Shown here: positions 22,823 through 31,543 of the stretch, piece after piece
Position numbering within the stretch: position 1 is the stretch's first letter
How the letters are laid out: the number at the start of each line of letters is the position of its first letter
NCBI GenBank assembly: GCA_947623455.1
Contig: OX392529.1
Coordinates: 63,115,686-63,179,685 of the forward strand
Source of the DNA: Mimachlamys varia
Taxonomy: Eukaryota; Mollusca; Bivalvia; Pectinida; Pectinidae
Reading direction: 5' to 3'
DNA length: 64,000 nucleotides
Position numbers and translations under genes: made by a program
Notes under the pieces: model-generated
What the model was told of the DNA's origin: nothing
Database searches by the model: none
Seen by the model: the letters and a program-made list of their open reading frames with translations, nothing else

Positions 22823-22897
22823 AGACGTTAAAAATACGTCCGGTCGCTTCAAAAACAAATAAAAAATGAAAAAATAAATCTGCAAAAATTCGATTCA

Positions 22898-22994
22898 CCA
22901 ATCAAATTACCCGATTACAATTGAAGGTATCAGAGGGTATAAATACAAGTGCGAAAGAACCAAAAAGTCATTCTTAGGCTGCCACTTGGAGGAG
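22898..22994 (+). promoter_or_regulatory. Polinton promoter P1 (distal polymerase promoter)
   Basis: CCAATCA at 22898, TATAAATA at 22938-22945, initiator TCATTCT with predicted +1 at 22970 (32 nt after the first T of TATA), and GAGGAG at +20 to +25. A transcript from here would have a 5' exon 22970-23051 ending AAAAG|GTAAGT. Confidence 0.7.
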
Positions 22995-23051
22995 TAAGTT
23001 AGAAGAAAGAAATATAAAATTGAAACAGTACACTGCGTACGGAACGAAAAG

Positions 23052-23639
23052 GTAAGTTTCAGTCCGATTATACAATTTGTAAGTTTATGAACGTCTGAGG
23101 TGTTTGTCACACATGAATTGAGTGTACTGATATAATAACAAATAAGCTTGAAATTTAACTATAGCTTGACAACATTTACGAACTAATCTTAAAACTGAGG
23201 TGTTTGTCACACATGAATTGAGTGTACTGGATTAGGGCGATGTCACAAGTCCACAACGGAAAGGGGGCGTTATAAAGTGACATGTCCCCGCGATATCCAG
23301 GAACATCTTTCCGACCAATAATTCATGTGGGCCCATAGGGTGATGCTCCGTTTCTGGTGACAGAAGCGTTGATGTACTTCGTACGAACACCATAGGACTT
23401 CGGTCCTTTAGTCAGTTCATAGCTACTTAAACACGTCTGCTCGCTTCAAAATCTATGATACATCTGATACAAAACTTGCAAAACATATCTCGAAAAAATT
23501 GTATCAACCAATCATAAGAAGGGAATTACGTCATTGACAAGAAAGGTTATAAATACAGACGTGAAACCGATCAAACTTCATTCTGCAGTAAACAACTAGA
23601 GGAGAACACATCGCTAAATTTTGCTCTGTTATTTTGTAG
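23052..23639 (+). other. Candidate 5' UTR intron of the polymerase gene
   Basis: Donor AAAAG|GTAAGTTT at 23052 and acceptor CTGTTATTTTGTAG ending at 23639, five bases before the polymerase ATG. Splicing would link promoter P1 to the gene while skipping P2. Contains two perfect 35-bp direct repeats exactly 100 bp apart (23095-23129 and 23195-23229). Confidence 0.5.
23508..23604 (+). promoter_or_regulatory. Polinton promoter P2 (proximal polymerase promoter)
   Basis: CCAATCA at 23508, TATAAATA at 23548-23555, TCATTCT with predicted +1 at 23580, and GAGGAG at +20 to +25. Spacing from CCAAT to TATA (40 bp) and from TATA to +1 (32 nt) equals P1. The leader continues GAGAACACATC, shared with P3. 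The ATG is 65 nt from +1. Confidence 0.72.
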
Positions 23640-23644
23640 AAACC

Positions 23645-26600
23645 ATGGAAAAACGACAAGCTATCGATCAAAGTGCTACTTCGGCTAAGAAGGGAAAGTT
23701 TTCTTGTCCAAAGTGTGATAAATCTTTTGAACACAAGAAGACTCTCACGAGACATGTTACACAACATGGAGATATCAAATGGAAATGTGGAGTTTGTAAC
23801 AAAGAGTTTGCGAGAAAAGATCGGATGACGAGACATGAGAAGGTTCACGGAAAACCACTACATTTATGTTGCGGAAAATCGTTCTGGAGGGCTGATAAAT
23901 ACCGTGAACATTTAAAAGCGCATAACAAAAACCAACACGGAGGAGCATTGGAAATAGCCAAACACGAAAACAAAGAAAATGCCCAACCTTCAAAAGATCA
24001 ACCAATTAACACTGACAGAGTAATTACAGAGATGGAAAACAACTCGGCAAACCCGACTATACAAGTTAATCAGCCAACGGAGAATGACGAATGCCCTGAG
24101 GAAGCACTTGGTGGATCCTTTAAAGTGGTCACTATTCCGGTAGAGGGTAAAGCTAAATTAGACGTCACAACATCCCTTCACCAACACTACGACACCATAA
24201 AGAAGAAAATAGAGAGTGCAGTTATTCAGGGGGGTGTCAAATGGTACCTATCGATCCAAGTCCAATTTTCGAAGCCAAAAGGAGAAACAGTGGAACGCGT
24301 TACACCTCATTTTCGCGGGAAGTGCCAAATTGCTCTGAAATCTAATGACATTGACGAAAACATGCGTGAATCGATACGAAAAATTCAGAATTCATTCACA
24401 GAGTATCAGCGCAAGGGTAGTAATTGGACATTAGACAAAGTGATCCAAATACAGATACATTTTGCCCGATACAAACCTCTCAAAGGGTCCAGTTACATAC
24501 CACTACCAATCAAACTGAGATCTAAGCAGGCTGTCATTAACATTCAAAACAAGGACAAAAAATGCTTCATGTGGTCGGTTCTAGCTGCTTTGTATCCAGT
24601 CAAGAGAGATTCTCAGCGTGTTACAAAATACACAGATCATCAAGGTGAACTCGATTTTACAGGTATTTCCTTCCCCGTCAAAGTAGCAGACGTCAGTAAG
24701 TTCGAGGCAGGGAACAAGATCAGCATCAACGTCTTAGGATATGAAAAAGGTTCATTATTCCCAATCCACGTGACAAAGCAAAGGTTTGATCGACACGTAG
24801 ATTTACTACTCATATCTGATGGACGGAGGTCTCACTACTGTTGGATCAAGAACGTGGACCGGCTTCTGAGTGATCAACACACACATAAAAACCGCTATTT
24901 CCACTGCATGTACTGCCTGCAAGGGTTTACCAAGGAACGAATTCTCAATGACCATATCTCGTACTGTCGTGAGCACGGGACCCAGAAAGTGAAGCTACCT
25001 TCAGAAGAGGATAAATGGTTGTTCTACAAGGATGTCAGAAAACAATTAAAGGTGCCATACATAATATATGCAGACTTCGAGTCATTTCAAGTGCCTATAC
25101 ATAGATGTGAGGTTGACCCGCAAAAATCACATACTGAGAAGACGACACACCACGTTCCTTCTAGTTTCGCTTACAAAGTTGTAGGTCTCACAAAAGAGAC
25201 TTCTAATGATCCAGTGATTTATAGAGGACCAGATGTGGCGGAAACGTTTGTAAAATGTATGCTGAGAGAGCAGGAAGAAATAGAACAAAAATTTAAAACC
25301 GTGAAGCAGATGGTTATGACGGGTAGTGATTGGCAAGCTTTCAACAATGCAGTAAACTGTCACATTTGTGGAAAAGAGATGGGCGATGATAGAGTGCGGG
25401 ATCATTGCCACGTGACGGGAGCATTCAGGGGAGCAGCTCACAACGAATGTAACATAAACTACAAGTTTACAGGACGCATTCCGGTCGTCTTCCACAATCT
25501 GAGGGGTTATGATTCCCATCTTATCATGCAAGCAATAGGAAAGATGTCTGAAAAAGAAATCAAATGTATACCAAATAACATGGAGAAGTACATTTCTTTT
25601 TCCATGGGCTGTATGGACTTTATCGACAGTTTCCAGTTTATGGGAACGTCACTGGAGAAACTAATAGCAAATTTATCTGTGGAAGGTAAGGACAAGTTCT
25701 CACACATGACGCAACATTTTGGTGACGAGAAAATTGAACTCCTGCTTAAAAAGCAAGTGTACCCCTACGACTACTTCGATGGCCCCCATAAATTTCAGGA
25801 GACTAGTCTCCCTCCAAAGGAAGCGTTCCGCAGTAGTTTGACGGGAGAGGATGTATCGGAAGAAAAGTACCAACACGCTTGCAAAGTGTGGAACGAATTA
25901 GGTATACACAATCTTGGTGAATATTCGGACATATACGTCTTGACAGATGTTCTAGGTCTCGCCGATGTTTTTGAAAACTTCCGAAATCTATGTCTGGATT
26001 CCTATGGCCTCGACGCAGCTCATTTTTACACCGCCCCTGGATTGGCATGGCAAGCAGCATTAAAAATGACAAATGTCAGACTCGAACTGCTTACCGACAT
26101 CGACCAGCACTTATTCATTGAGGAAGGCTTAAGAGGAGGCATATCAATGATAAGTCACCGATTTGCTGAAGCTAACAATCCATACGTCCCAGGTTATGAC
26201 CCAATGAAACCAAGAGAATATATCACTTACTTGGACGCAAACAATTTGTATGGCTGGGCCATGTCACAATACCTGCCGACTCATGACTTCGCTTGGCTTA
26301 CCGAAACAGCAAAAGACATGCTTGATATCACATTAGTCCCTGATGATGCAACAGAGGGATACATATTGGAAGTGGATCTAGAGTACCCACCAGACCTCCA
26401 CGACCTACACAACGAATACCCATTAGCTCCTGAACGGGTAACCGTGGGTAAAGACGAACTGTCCGACTACAGCAAAGTCTTATTTCGGAAGCTGGCAGAC
26501 TGTGGAAATCCACATGATTGTTTGGACCATTACACCTCAGCACAGAAACTCGTTCCAAACCTTGGAAACAAGGAAAAATATGTGGTACACTATAGGAACT

Positions 26601-27574
26601 TAAAACAATATCTTTCTCTTGGAATGAAACTAACAAAAGTCCATAGAGTGTTGACCTTCGAGCAGACGCCATGGTTGAAAATTTATATAGATTACAACAC
26701 GGAGAAAAGGAAACAATCCCGAAATACTTTCGAAAAAGATTTCTATAAGTTAATGAACAACAGCGTGTTTGGCAAGACCATGGAGAACTTACGAAAGAGA
26801 ATGGACGTCAAACTTGTAAACAGTGAGAAGAAAGCAACTAAATTAACATGCAAGCCGACATTCCACGAGTTCAGAATTTTCTCTGACGATTTAGTCGGTG
26901 TTCACATGCTTAAGTCGAAGTTGTATCTAAATCGACCAATCTACGTTGGATTCAGCATTCTGGACATCTCAAAAACCTTGATGTATGATTTTCATTACAA
27001 TTACATCAAGCGGAAATTTGGATCTCATGCCCGCCTTCTCTTTACCGATACCGACAGTCTGGCATATACCATTCAGACGGATGACTTCTACCAACATATG
27101 TTAGAGGATAGTGATTTATTCGATACATCAGAGTTTAGAAAAGACAATCCCCTGCACAGTACAAAAAATAAGAAAGTTTTGGGCAAAATGAAGGATGAAA
27201 CACACGGTGACGCGATACATGCATTTGTTGGACTTAAATCTAAGATGTATGCGTATACATACAATACCATGAAAGATATTGATGGTACAGAAGTGATGAC
27301 ACACGTTGAATCGAAGAAGGCGAAAGGTATCAAAAAGTATGTTATCGAAAACCACACTCGTTTCGAGCAATACAAGGAATGTCTTCTTCAAAACAGAATT
27401 ATTTTGTCTCAAATGAATCAAATCAGAAGTTTCAAGCACCAACTCTATAACATATCGATGACTAAAATAGGTCTGTCACCTTTTGACGACAAACGATATC
27501 TGCTAGACGACGGGATCACTAGCTATGCATACGGCCACTGGAGGCTACAAAGTAAGGAGAGCGAACTATCCTAG
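23645..27574 (+). CDS. Polinton protein-primed DNA polymerase B with N-terminal C2H2 fingers
   Basis: 1309 residues. Start chosen at ATG 23645 (ACCATGG context); the frame extends upstream only through a TTG. Order: two good C2H2 fingers (about residues 19-68) and a third degenerate one (72-92); a region typical of metazoan Polinton polymerases; exonuclease motif I ADFES (D477, E479); an endonuclease VII-like zinc motif, CHIC..DHCHVTGAFRGAAHNEC (about 572-600); Exo II FHNLRGYDSH (about 620); Exo III YSDIYVLTD (about 760); polymerase motif A YLDANNLYGW (about 863), motif B NNSVFGKTMEN (about 1038), motif C DTDS (about 1136). All catalytic positions I can judge are intact. It replicates the element by protein priming (family knowledge). 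Fingers fused to the polymerase are unusual and may bind the ends (inference). The last codons and stop lie inside a conserved 3' element. Confidence 0.96.
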   Translation: MEKRQAIDQSATSAKKGKFSCPKCDKSFEHKKTLTRHVTQHGDIKWKCGVCNKEFARKDRMTRHEKVHGKPLHLCCGKSFWRADKYREHLKAHNKNQHGGALEIAKHENKENAQPSKDQPINTDRVITEMENNSANPTIQVNQPTENDECPEEALGGSFKVVTIPVEGKAKLDVTTSLHQHYDTIKKKIESAVIQGGVKWYLSIQVQFSKPKGETVERVTPHFRGKCQIALKSNDIDENMRESIRKIQNSFTEYQRKGSNWTLDKVIQIQIHFARYKPLKGSSYIPLPIKLRSKQAVINIQNKDKKCFMWSVLAALYPVKRDSQRVTKYTDHQGELDFTGISFPVKVADVSKFEAGNKISINVLGYEKGSLFPIHVTKQRFDRHVDLLLISDGRRSHYCWIKNVDRLLSDQHTHKNRYFHCMYCLQGFTKERILNDHISYCREHGTQKVKLPSEEDKWLFYKDVRKQLKVPYIIYADFESFQVPIHRCEVDPQKSHTEKTTHHVPSSFAYKVVGLTKETSNDPVIYRGPDVAETFVKCMLREQEEIEQKFKTVKQMVMTGSDWQAFNNAVNCHICGKEMGDDRVRDHCHVTGAFRGAAHNECNINYKFTGRIPVVFHNLRGYDSHLIMQAIGKMSEKEIKCIPNNMEKYISFSMGCMDFIDSFQFMGTSLEKLIANLSVEGKDKFSHMTQHFGDEKIELLLKKQVYPYDYFDGPHKFQETSLPPKEAFRSSLTGEDVSEEKYQHACKVWNELGIHNLGEYSDIYVLTDVLGLADVFENFRNLCLDSYGLDAAHFYTAPGLAWQAALKMTNVRLELLTDIDQHLFIEEGLRGGISMISHRFAEANNPYVPGYDPMKPREYITYLDANNLYGWAMSQYLPTHDFAWLTETAKDMLDITLVPDDATEGYILEVDLEYPPDLHDLHNEYPLAPERVTVGKDELSDYSKVLFRKLADCGNPHDCLDHYTSAQKLVPNLGNKEKYVVHYRNLKQYLSLGMKLTKVHRVLTFEQTPWLKIYIDYNTEKRKQSRNTFEKDFYKLMNNSVFGKTMENLRKRMDVKLVNSEKKATKLTCKPTFHEFRIFSDDLVGVHMLKSKLYLNRPIYVGFSILDISKTLMYDFHYNYIKRKFGSHARLLFTDTDSLAYTIQTDDFYQHMLEDSDLFDTSEFRKDNPLHSTKNKKVLGKMKDETHGDAIHAFVGLKSKMYAYTYNTMKDIDGTEVMTHVESKKAKGIKKYVIENHTRFEQYKECLLQNRIILSQMNQIRSFKHQLYNISMTKIGLSPFDDKRYLLDDGITSYAYGHWRLQSKESELS

Positions 27575-27780
27575 AAAGGTCTTATTTCAGGACCCCGTTG
27601 CATGGGAACAGGTGTACAATCGACACAGATCATCCAAGTACCATGGATCGGGTGGTAGACGGCTCTCAGTAGCGTAAATATATCATTGTCCATTATAGAG
27701 TAGGGGTTTGTATGTACAGACGGGCACGAGATGGGTCTCTGACTTGTGTTCTGTCTCATTGACAGAGACGATAAAATATT
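27556..27780 (+). terminator. Polymerase 3' UTR element with hairpin (copy 1)
   Basis: Begins GGAGAGCGAACTATCCTAG, overlapping the last codons and the stop, then AAAGGTC, a hairpin GGTCT/GGACC with a 7-nt loop (27578-27594), and ends near GATAAAATATT. It is homologous to 30928-31150 after the integrase gene. Confidence 0.75.
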
Positions 27781-27809
27781 GAATGTTACAAATGGTCGAT
27801 TTATTTTTA

Positions 27810-27888
27810 CCAATAATGCATTGCAACATAGAGTATAAATAGACCTGAAATCTAAAACTTTGTCATTTCATACCTGGACACCGACGAG
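27810..27888 (+). promoter_or_regulatory. Polinton promoter P3 (ATPase fusion gene)
   Basis: CCAATAA at 27810, TATAAATA at 27834-27841, initiator TCATTTCA with predicted +1 at 27865 (31 nt after TATA), CGACGAG at +18 to +24, then GAGAACACATC as in P2. The ATG is 35 nt from +1. Confidence 0.72.
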
Positions 27889-27899
27889 AACACATCAAC

Positions 27900-28075
27900 A
27901 TGAAGCACCAGTGCCGTATTTGCTTTAGTGAATATATCTGGCCACATGATTTAAAACGTCACCTAAGACATAAGCATTCGGACGGAGAGGGATTTGTTAA
28001 TACCAATCAGCAGCAGCAGCAGCACGAACTATCCAATAAAGATGGTTTTGTACAGTTAGCACACCATACATTTAC

Positions 28076-28123
<48 letters not shown>

Positions 28124-28174
28124 CGGACTTTCCAATAAAGATGGTTTTGTACAGTTAGCACACCATACATTTAC

Positions 28175-28207
<33 letters not shown>

Positions 28208-28268
28208 CGGACTTTCCAATAAAGATGGTTTTGTACAGTTAGCACACCATACATTTACCCAGCAGCAT

Positions 28269-28315
<47 letters not shown>

Positions 28316-28366
28316 CGGACTTTCCAATAAAGATGGTTTTGTACAGCTAGCACACAATACACGTAC

Positions 28367-28412
<46 letters not shown>

Positions 28413-29756
28413 GAGTTGGTTTTTAAACATCCATTTACTGCAACTGTTTCGGGACCGACCTCGTGTGGAAAGACTTATTTTGTCAAAACACTGCTTCAAA
28501 ATTGTATGGTAAAAGTATCACCACCACCACAGCGTATTTTATGGCTGTACAAACGGTGGCAACCACTTTATGACGTCATCAAAGCAACAGTCTACCCTTC
28601 AGTAGAATTCATCCAAGGGATTCCTATGGATTTAGATCAAGATTCTTTCATAAATCCCAGTGTTAAAAACTTGGTAATATTGGATGATCTCATGTCGTCA
28701 GCGAGTAAGGACCCTCGCATAAACGAATTATTTACGGAAGGGAGCCACCACAGAAATTTATCAGTCATAGCCATCAATCAAAACCTTTACTACAACAAAG
28801 ATCCAACACAGAGGAGGAATTGCCACTATTTGGTATTGTTCAACAATCCTATCGATAAACAGCAGGTCATGACTCTTGCAAGACAGATGTATCCCGAAAA
28901 TGTACAACATCTGATGACGCATTTCAAACAGGCTACCAGTAAACCGTACGGATATCTTCTCGTCGATTTGAAGCCATCCACTCCAGAATCGTTACGCATG
29001 CGCAGTGACATATTTTCTGTACAGCCTATAAAAGGACAGAAAGATCAAGCTAATGCTCATTTTGAGGCTGATACTCCAACCGAGCAGACGTATTCCAAGC
29101 AGCAGCAGCAGCAACAACAACAACAGCAAACTGTAGACGAAACACATCTACTACAAGAAGAGATGTCCGCCTGTGATGATTGTGGTATCATGTTCCAAGA
29201 CATACACGATTTACAGAGACACTTGAAAACCTGGTGTCCAGAAAACGATTCCCGTAAAAGGAAACGAGAATCAATAGACGAAGAGGAACCAGAACCAAAA
29301 AGGTGGATCTCATACAAGTCTGACGAGGAAAGTGATGAAAGTGAAGAAAATGAGGTTTTCAAATCCTTGATGAATGAAGCAGAGTCTTCGAACGAGGTTA
29401 AATGGAATAAAAAGTATGAGAAATACGTAAACGAGGGCATGTCTGATGACGAAGCACAGACGAAAGCGAACGAGAAAATGGAATCTGAAGATATGAAGCA
29501 ATTTTACCAAAATTATAAAGCCATTATCCAGTACGTTCTTCAGCTAAGAAATGGCAAGATTCACAAAAAGATTATGGATGATGTAACAGACTTCATAGAA
29601 GATGGTTATGGAGATAGTAAAGCGATCAAGATGGCACTTAAAAAAAATCGTCATGTTTTAGAAGAGTTGTGGGACGATGACTCCGAAGATGATGGATCAG
29701 ACGACGACTCCGAAGTTGATAAATCAGATGATGACTCCGATATAGATGAAAACTGA
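27900..29756 (+). CDS. Polinton packaging-type ATPase fused to zinc-finger and acidic domains, with polyQ
   Basis: 618 residues. N-terminal C2H2 finger (CRICFSEYIWPHDLKRHLRH). Then four copies of LSNKDGFVQLAHHTFT separated by pure polyglutamine runs of about 11-17 residues encoded by uninterrupted CAG. Then a P-loop ATPase: Walker A GPTSCGKT (185-192), Walker B LVILDDL (about 260), matching the A32/FtsK-like packaging ATPase of Polintons. Then another short polyQ, a C2HC finger (CDDCGIMFQDIHDLQRH), a basic RKRKRE stretch and a helical, very acidic tail. In Polintons and related viruses this ATPase packages DNA into capsids (family knowledge); no capsid gene is here, so its role is open. It ends 17 nt before the first ATG of the integrase frame and has no 3' UTR of its own. 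Confidence 0.93.
28010..28411 (+). repeat. In-frame CAG tracts in the ATPase gene
   Basis: Five (CAG)n runs separated by a 54-bp coding unit repeated four times. The bases of the unit are nearly identical between copies, so the block grew recently by duplication together with CAG expansion. Confidence 0.95.
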
Positions 29757-29813
29757 TATAAATATAGTGTATCATGTCTAAAAGTTTCATTTCAACGTCT
29801 AGCACTCGACGAG
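29757..29813 (+). promoter_or_regulatory. Polinton promoter P4 (integrase)
   Basis: TATAAATA at 29757-29764 directly after the ATPase stop, initiator TCATTTCA with predicted +1 at 29789 (32 nt), CGACGAG at +19 to +25. The initiator and downstream element match P3. A start at +1 excludes ATG 29774 and points to ATG 29819. Confidence 0.72.
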
Positions 29814-29818
29814 GAAAG

Positions 29819-30928
29819 ATGCCTTCCTGGGAGGATTATTTAAGAGATATTTATTATAACCCTGCAAAGGCGGGGAGTTTCTCCGGACCCGACAAATTGT
29901 TTAGATATGTACGAAAAGAGGGAAAATACGTCATCAGCAAATATAAAATAAGAAAATGGTTGCAACGTCAAGAGCCGTACAGCCTTCAGAGATCCATCCG
30001 ACGTCCATTCAAGCGAAACAAAATCATTGTGACGGGTATCGACGACCAATGGTCGGCTGATCTCATGGACATGGTCAAGTTCAAGAGTGAAAACGATGGT
30101 TATGCTTATGTACTTGTTGTCATTGACGTGTTCTCAAAGTATCTGTGGATGAGAGCCCTCAAAGACAAGAAAGGTGTATCTGTTGTGAAAGCACTACAAG
30201 ACATTTTATCCAAAGGGAGACAGCCTGGTCGGATACGTACCGATAAAGGTCAGGAATTTAGATCGAAAGAGGTGAATGCACTCCTGAATAGATACGACAT
30301 ACAACATCTCTATGCGCAAAACGAATCCAAAGCAGCAGTATCTGAGCGTGTCATCAAGACCATAAAATCCAGATTGTACAGGTATTTCACACACAGAAGA
30401 AACTATGAATACGTTAAGCAATTACAAACGTTTGCTGACAGCTATAATCAAACATATCACCGGACGATTGGTATGTCCCCAGTGAATGTGTCTAAAGATA
30501 ATGAGACGTCTATCTGGTGGAGAATGTATTGGCCGAGAAAACAACCAGTCTTACCGAAAACGAAGAAGGTTCGTAAACCTTTTAAGTTTAAAGTTGGAGA
30601 TAAAGTAAGGCTGTCCCATTTGAGAAACCTTTTCTCCCGAGAATATGACCAAAAATGGACGGGGGAGATATTCACCATTTCTCAAAAGATACTTCGCGGA
30701 GGCTTAGCAGTGTATAGAGTCAAAGACTATGATGGAGACGAGATCAAAGGAACATTCTACCAGTCCGAGCTACAGAAAATAGATGTCAGGGACGATGATA
30801 TGTGGAAAGTGGAGACCACTCTGAAAACCAGAGGAAAGGGTCGAAACAAACAATACTATGTGAAATGGCTTCACTGGCCGAAGAAATTTAACTCCTGGAT
30901 CAATGCGTCCGATATAACCGATTTGTAG
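29819..30928 (+). CDS. Polinton integrase with C-terminal chromodomain
   Basis: 369 residues from ATG 29819; the frame also has an upstream ATG at 29774 (384 residues), but the predicted transcript starts at 29789, and MPSWEDYLRDIYY is the usual start of metazoan Polinton integrases (recalled). Retroviral-type core with D81 (SADLMD), D142 (RTDKGQEF) and E176 (SERV), the last pair 33 residues apart, all present. A short SH3-like segment follows (FKVGDKVRLSHLR), then a chromodomain (about 331-362) with YYVKWLHWPKKFNSWI. It joins the element ends to target DNA with the 6-bp stagger seen here (family knowledge). The chromodomain may direct it to methylated histone H3 (inference). Confidence 0.95.
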   Translation: MPSWEDYLRDIYYNPAKAGSFSGPDKLFRYVRKEGKYVISKYKIRKWLQRQEPYSLQRSIRRPFKRNKIIVTGIDDQWSADLMDMVKFKSENDGYAYVLVVIDVFSKYLWMRALKDKKGVSVVKALQDILSKGRQPGRIRTDKGQEFRSKEVNALLNRYDIQHLYAQNESKAAVSERVIKTIKSRLYRYFTHRRNYEYVKQLQTFADSYNQTYHRTIGMSPVNVSKDNETSIWWRMYWPRKQPVLPKTKKVRKPFKFKVGDKVRLSHLRNLFSREYDQKWTGEIFTISQKILRGGLAVYRVKDYDGDEIKGTFYQSELQKIDVRDDDMWKVETTLKTRGKGRNKQYYVKWLHWPKKFNSWINASDITDL

Positions 30929-31150
30929 GAGAGTGAACTATCCTAGAAAGGTCCAATGTCAGGACCCCGTAATATGGGAAAGGACGTTCACAGATCGCTC
31001 AAGTACTACAGGATGGGTGATAGATGGCTCTCGTGTAGTTGTAAATATTCATTTGTCCATGATAGATTAGGTATTCTTTGTAAGGATGGATGTAGGATGG
31101 CTCTCCGACCTACATTCATTCGATCGCGACGGGGAAAATAAAATATTGTA
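30928..31150 (+). terminator. Integrase 3' UTR element with hairpin (copy 2)
   Basis: Homologous to the polymerase 3' UTR: GGAGAGTGAACTATCCTAG, AAAGGTCC, hairpin GGTCC/GGACC with a 7-nt loop (30950-30966), an ATAGATGGCTCTC block and an AATAAA at 31137-31142. It probably terminates both integrase and ATPase transcripts. Confidence 0.75.
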
Positions 31151-31199
31151 CATAAGAAGTGCTTTGTTATTTTATATAATGTTGTAGAAGTTTGACCGC

Positions 31200-31537
31200 G
31201 ATGCAATCGGTCGAAATAGATTGGAAAATCCAAACACGTCATTACATGATAACATCGGTGGTCGCGGTACCCCCCTGACGGGGAGGAGGCGTGAGCCCCG
31301 TTACATCATCGGTACCCCCCTGAGGGTCATTTTTATGCACTGGATAACCCTCCATTTGTGACGTCATCGGTACCCCCCTGTCAAGGGGGGTGCCACTAGG
31401 GAGGTGCTCCATTTGTGACGTCATCGGTACCCCCCTGTCAAGGGGGGTGCCACTAGGGAGGTGCCAGGGAGGTGGTAAGGATTATATAGGGAATGCACCG
31501 GGTGACCCTGCGCTCGTATCCTCACTTTTGTACTACT
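31200..31537 (-). repeat. Polinton right terminal inverted repeat (338 bp)
   Basis: Reverse complement of 21021-21358, identical by my reading. Ends TACTACT at 31537. Confidence 0.95.
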
Positions 31538-31543
31538 GGTAGG
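31538..31543. repeat. Polinton target-site duplication, right (GGTAGG)
   Basis: Identical to 21015-21020. Confidence 0.93.

Larger units (their letters stand above)
21359..22897. other. Polinton left non-coding region
   Basis: About 1.5 kb with no convincing gene. It contains AT-rich alternating TATA stretches near 21490-21545, a tRNA-like segment at 22120-22190 and a 101-bp inverted repeat pair. It is the only part of the element not given over to the three genes, their flanking control regions or the terminal repeats. Confidence 0.6.
21021..31537 (+). mobile_element. Complete reduced Polinton/Maverick (10,517 bp, three genes)
   Basis: Perfect 338-bp terminal inverted repeats (21021-21358 and 31200-31537) starting with AG, and a perfect 6-bp target duplication GGTAGG (21015-21020 and 31538-31543); a 6-bp duplication and AG ends are family hallmarks. 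Genes, all on the plus strand: DNA polymerase B, packaging-type ATPase fusion, integrase. Other Polintons are usually 15-25 kb and also carry major and minor capsid proteins and a cysteine protease; none is present here and no uncovered stretch could hold them. Identical ends, intact frames and insertion inside a minisatellite suggest a recent insertion. Confidence 0.96.

Noticed and set aside
23621..23644. Upstream start of the polymerase at TTG 23621
   Set aside because: Not an ATG, and it overlaps the polypyrimidine tract of a likely acceptor. ATG 23645 has a good context.
28007..28219. Minus-strand poly-Cys frame
   Set aside because: Antisense reading of the CAG tracts.
29774..29818. Integrase start at ATG 29774
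   Set aside because: It lies upstream of the predicted transcription start at 29789; the next ATG matches the usual protein start.
30928..31199. A fourth Polinton gene after the integrase
   Set aside because: The small frame 30956-31141 falls inside the 3' UTR element, which is conserved as RNA-like sequence with the polymerase 3' UTR and not as protein.
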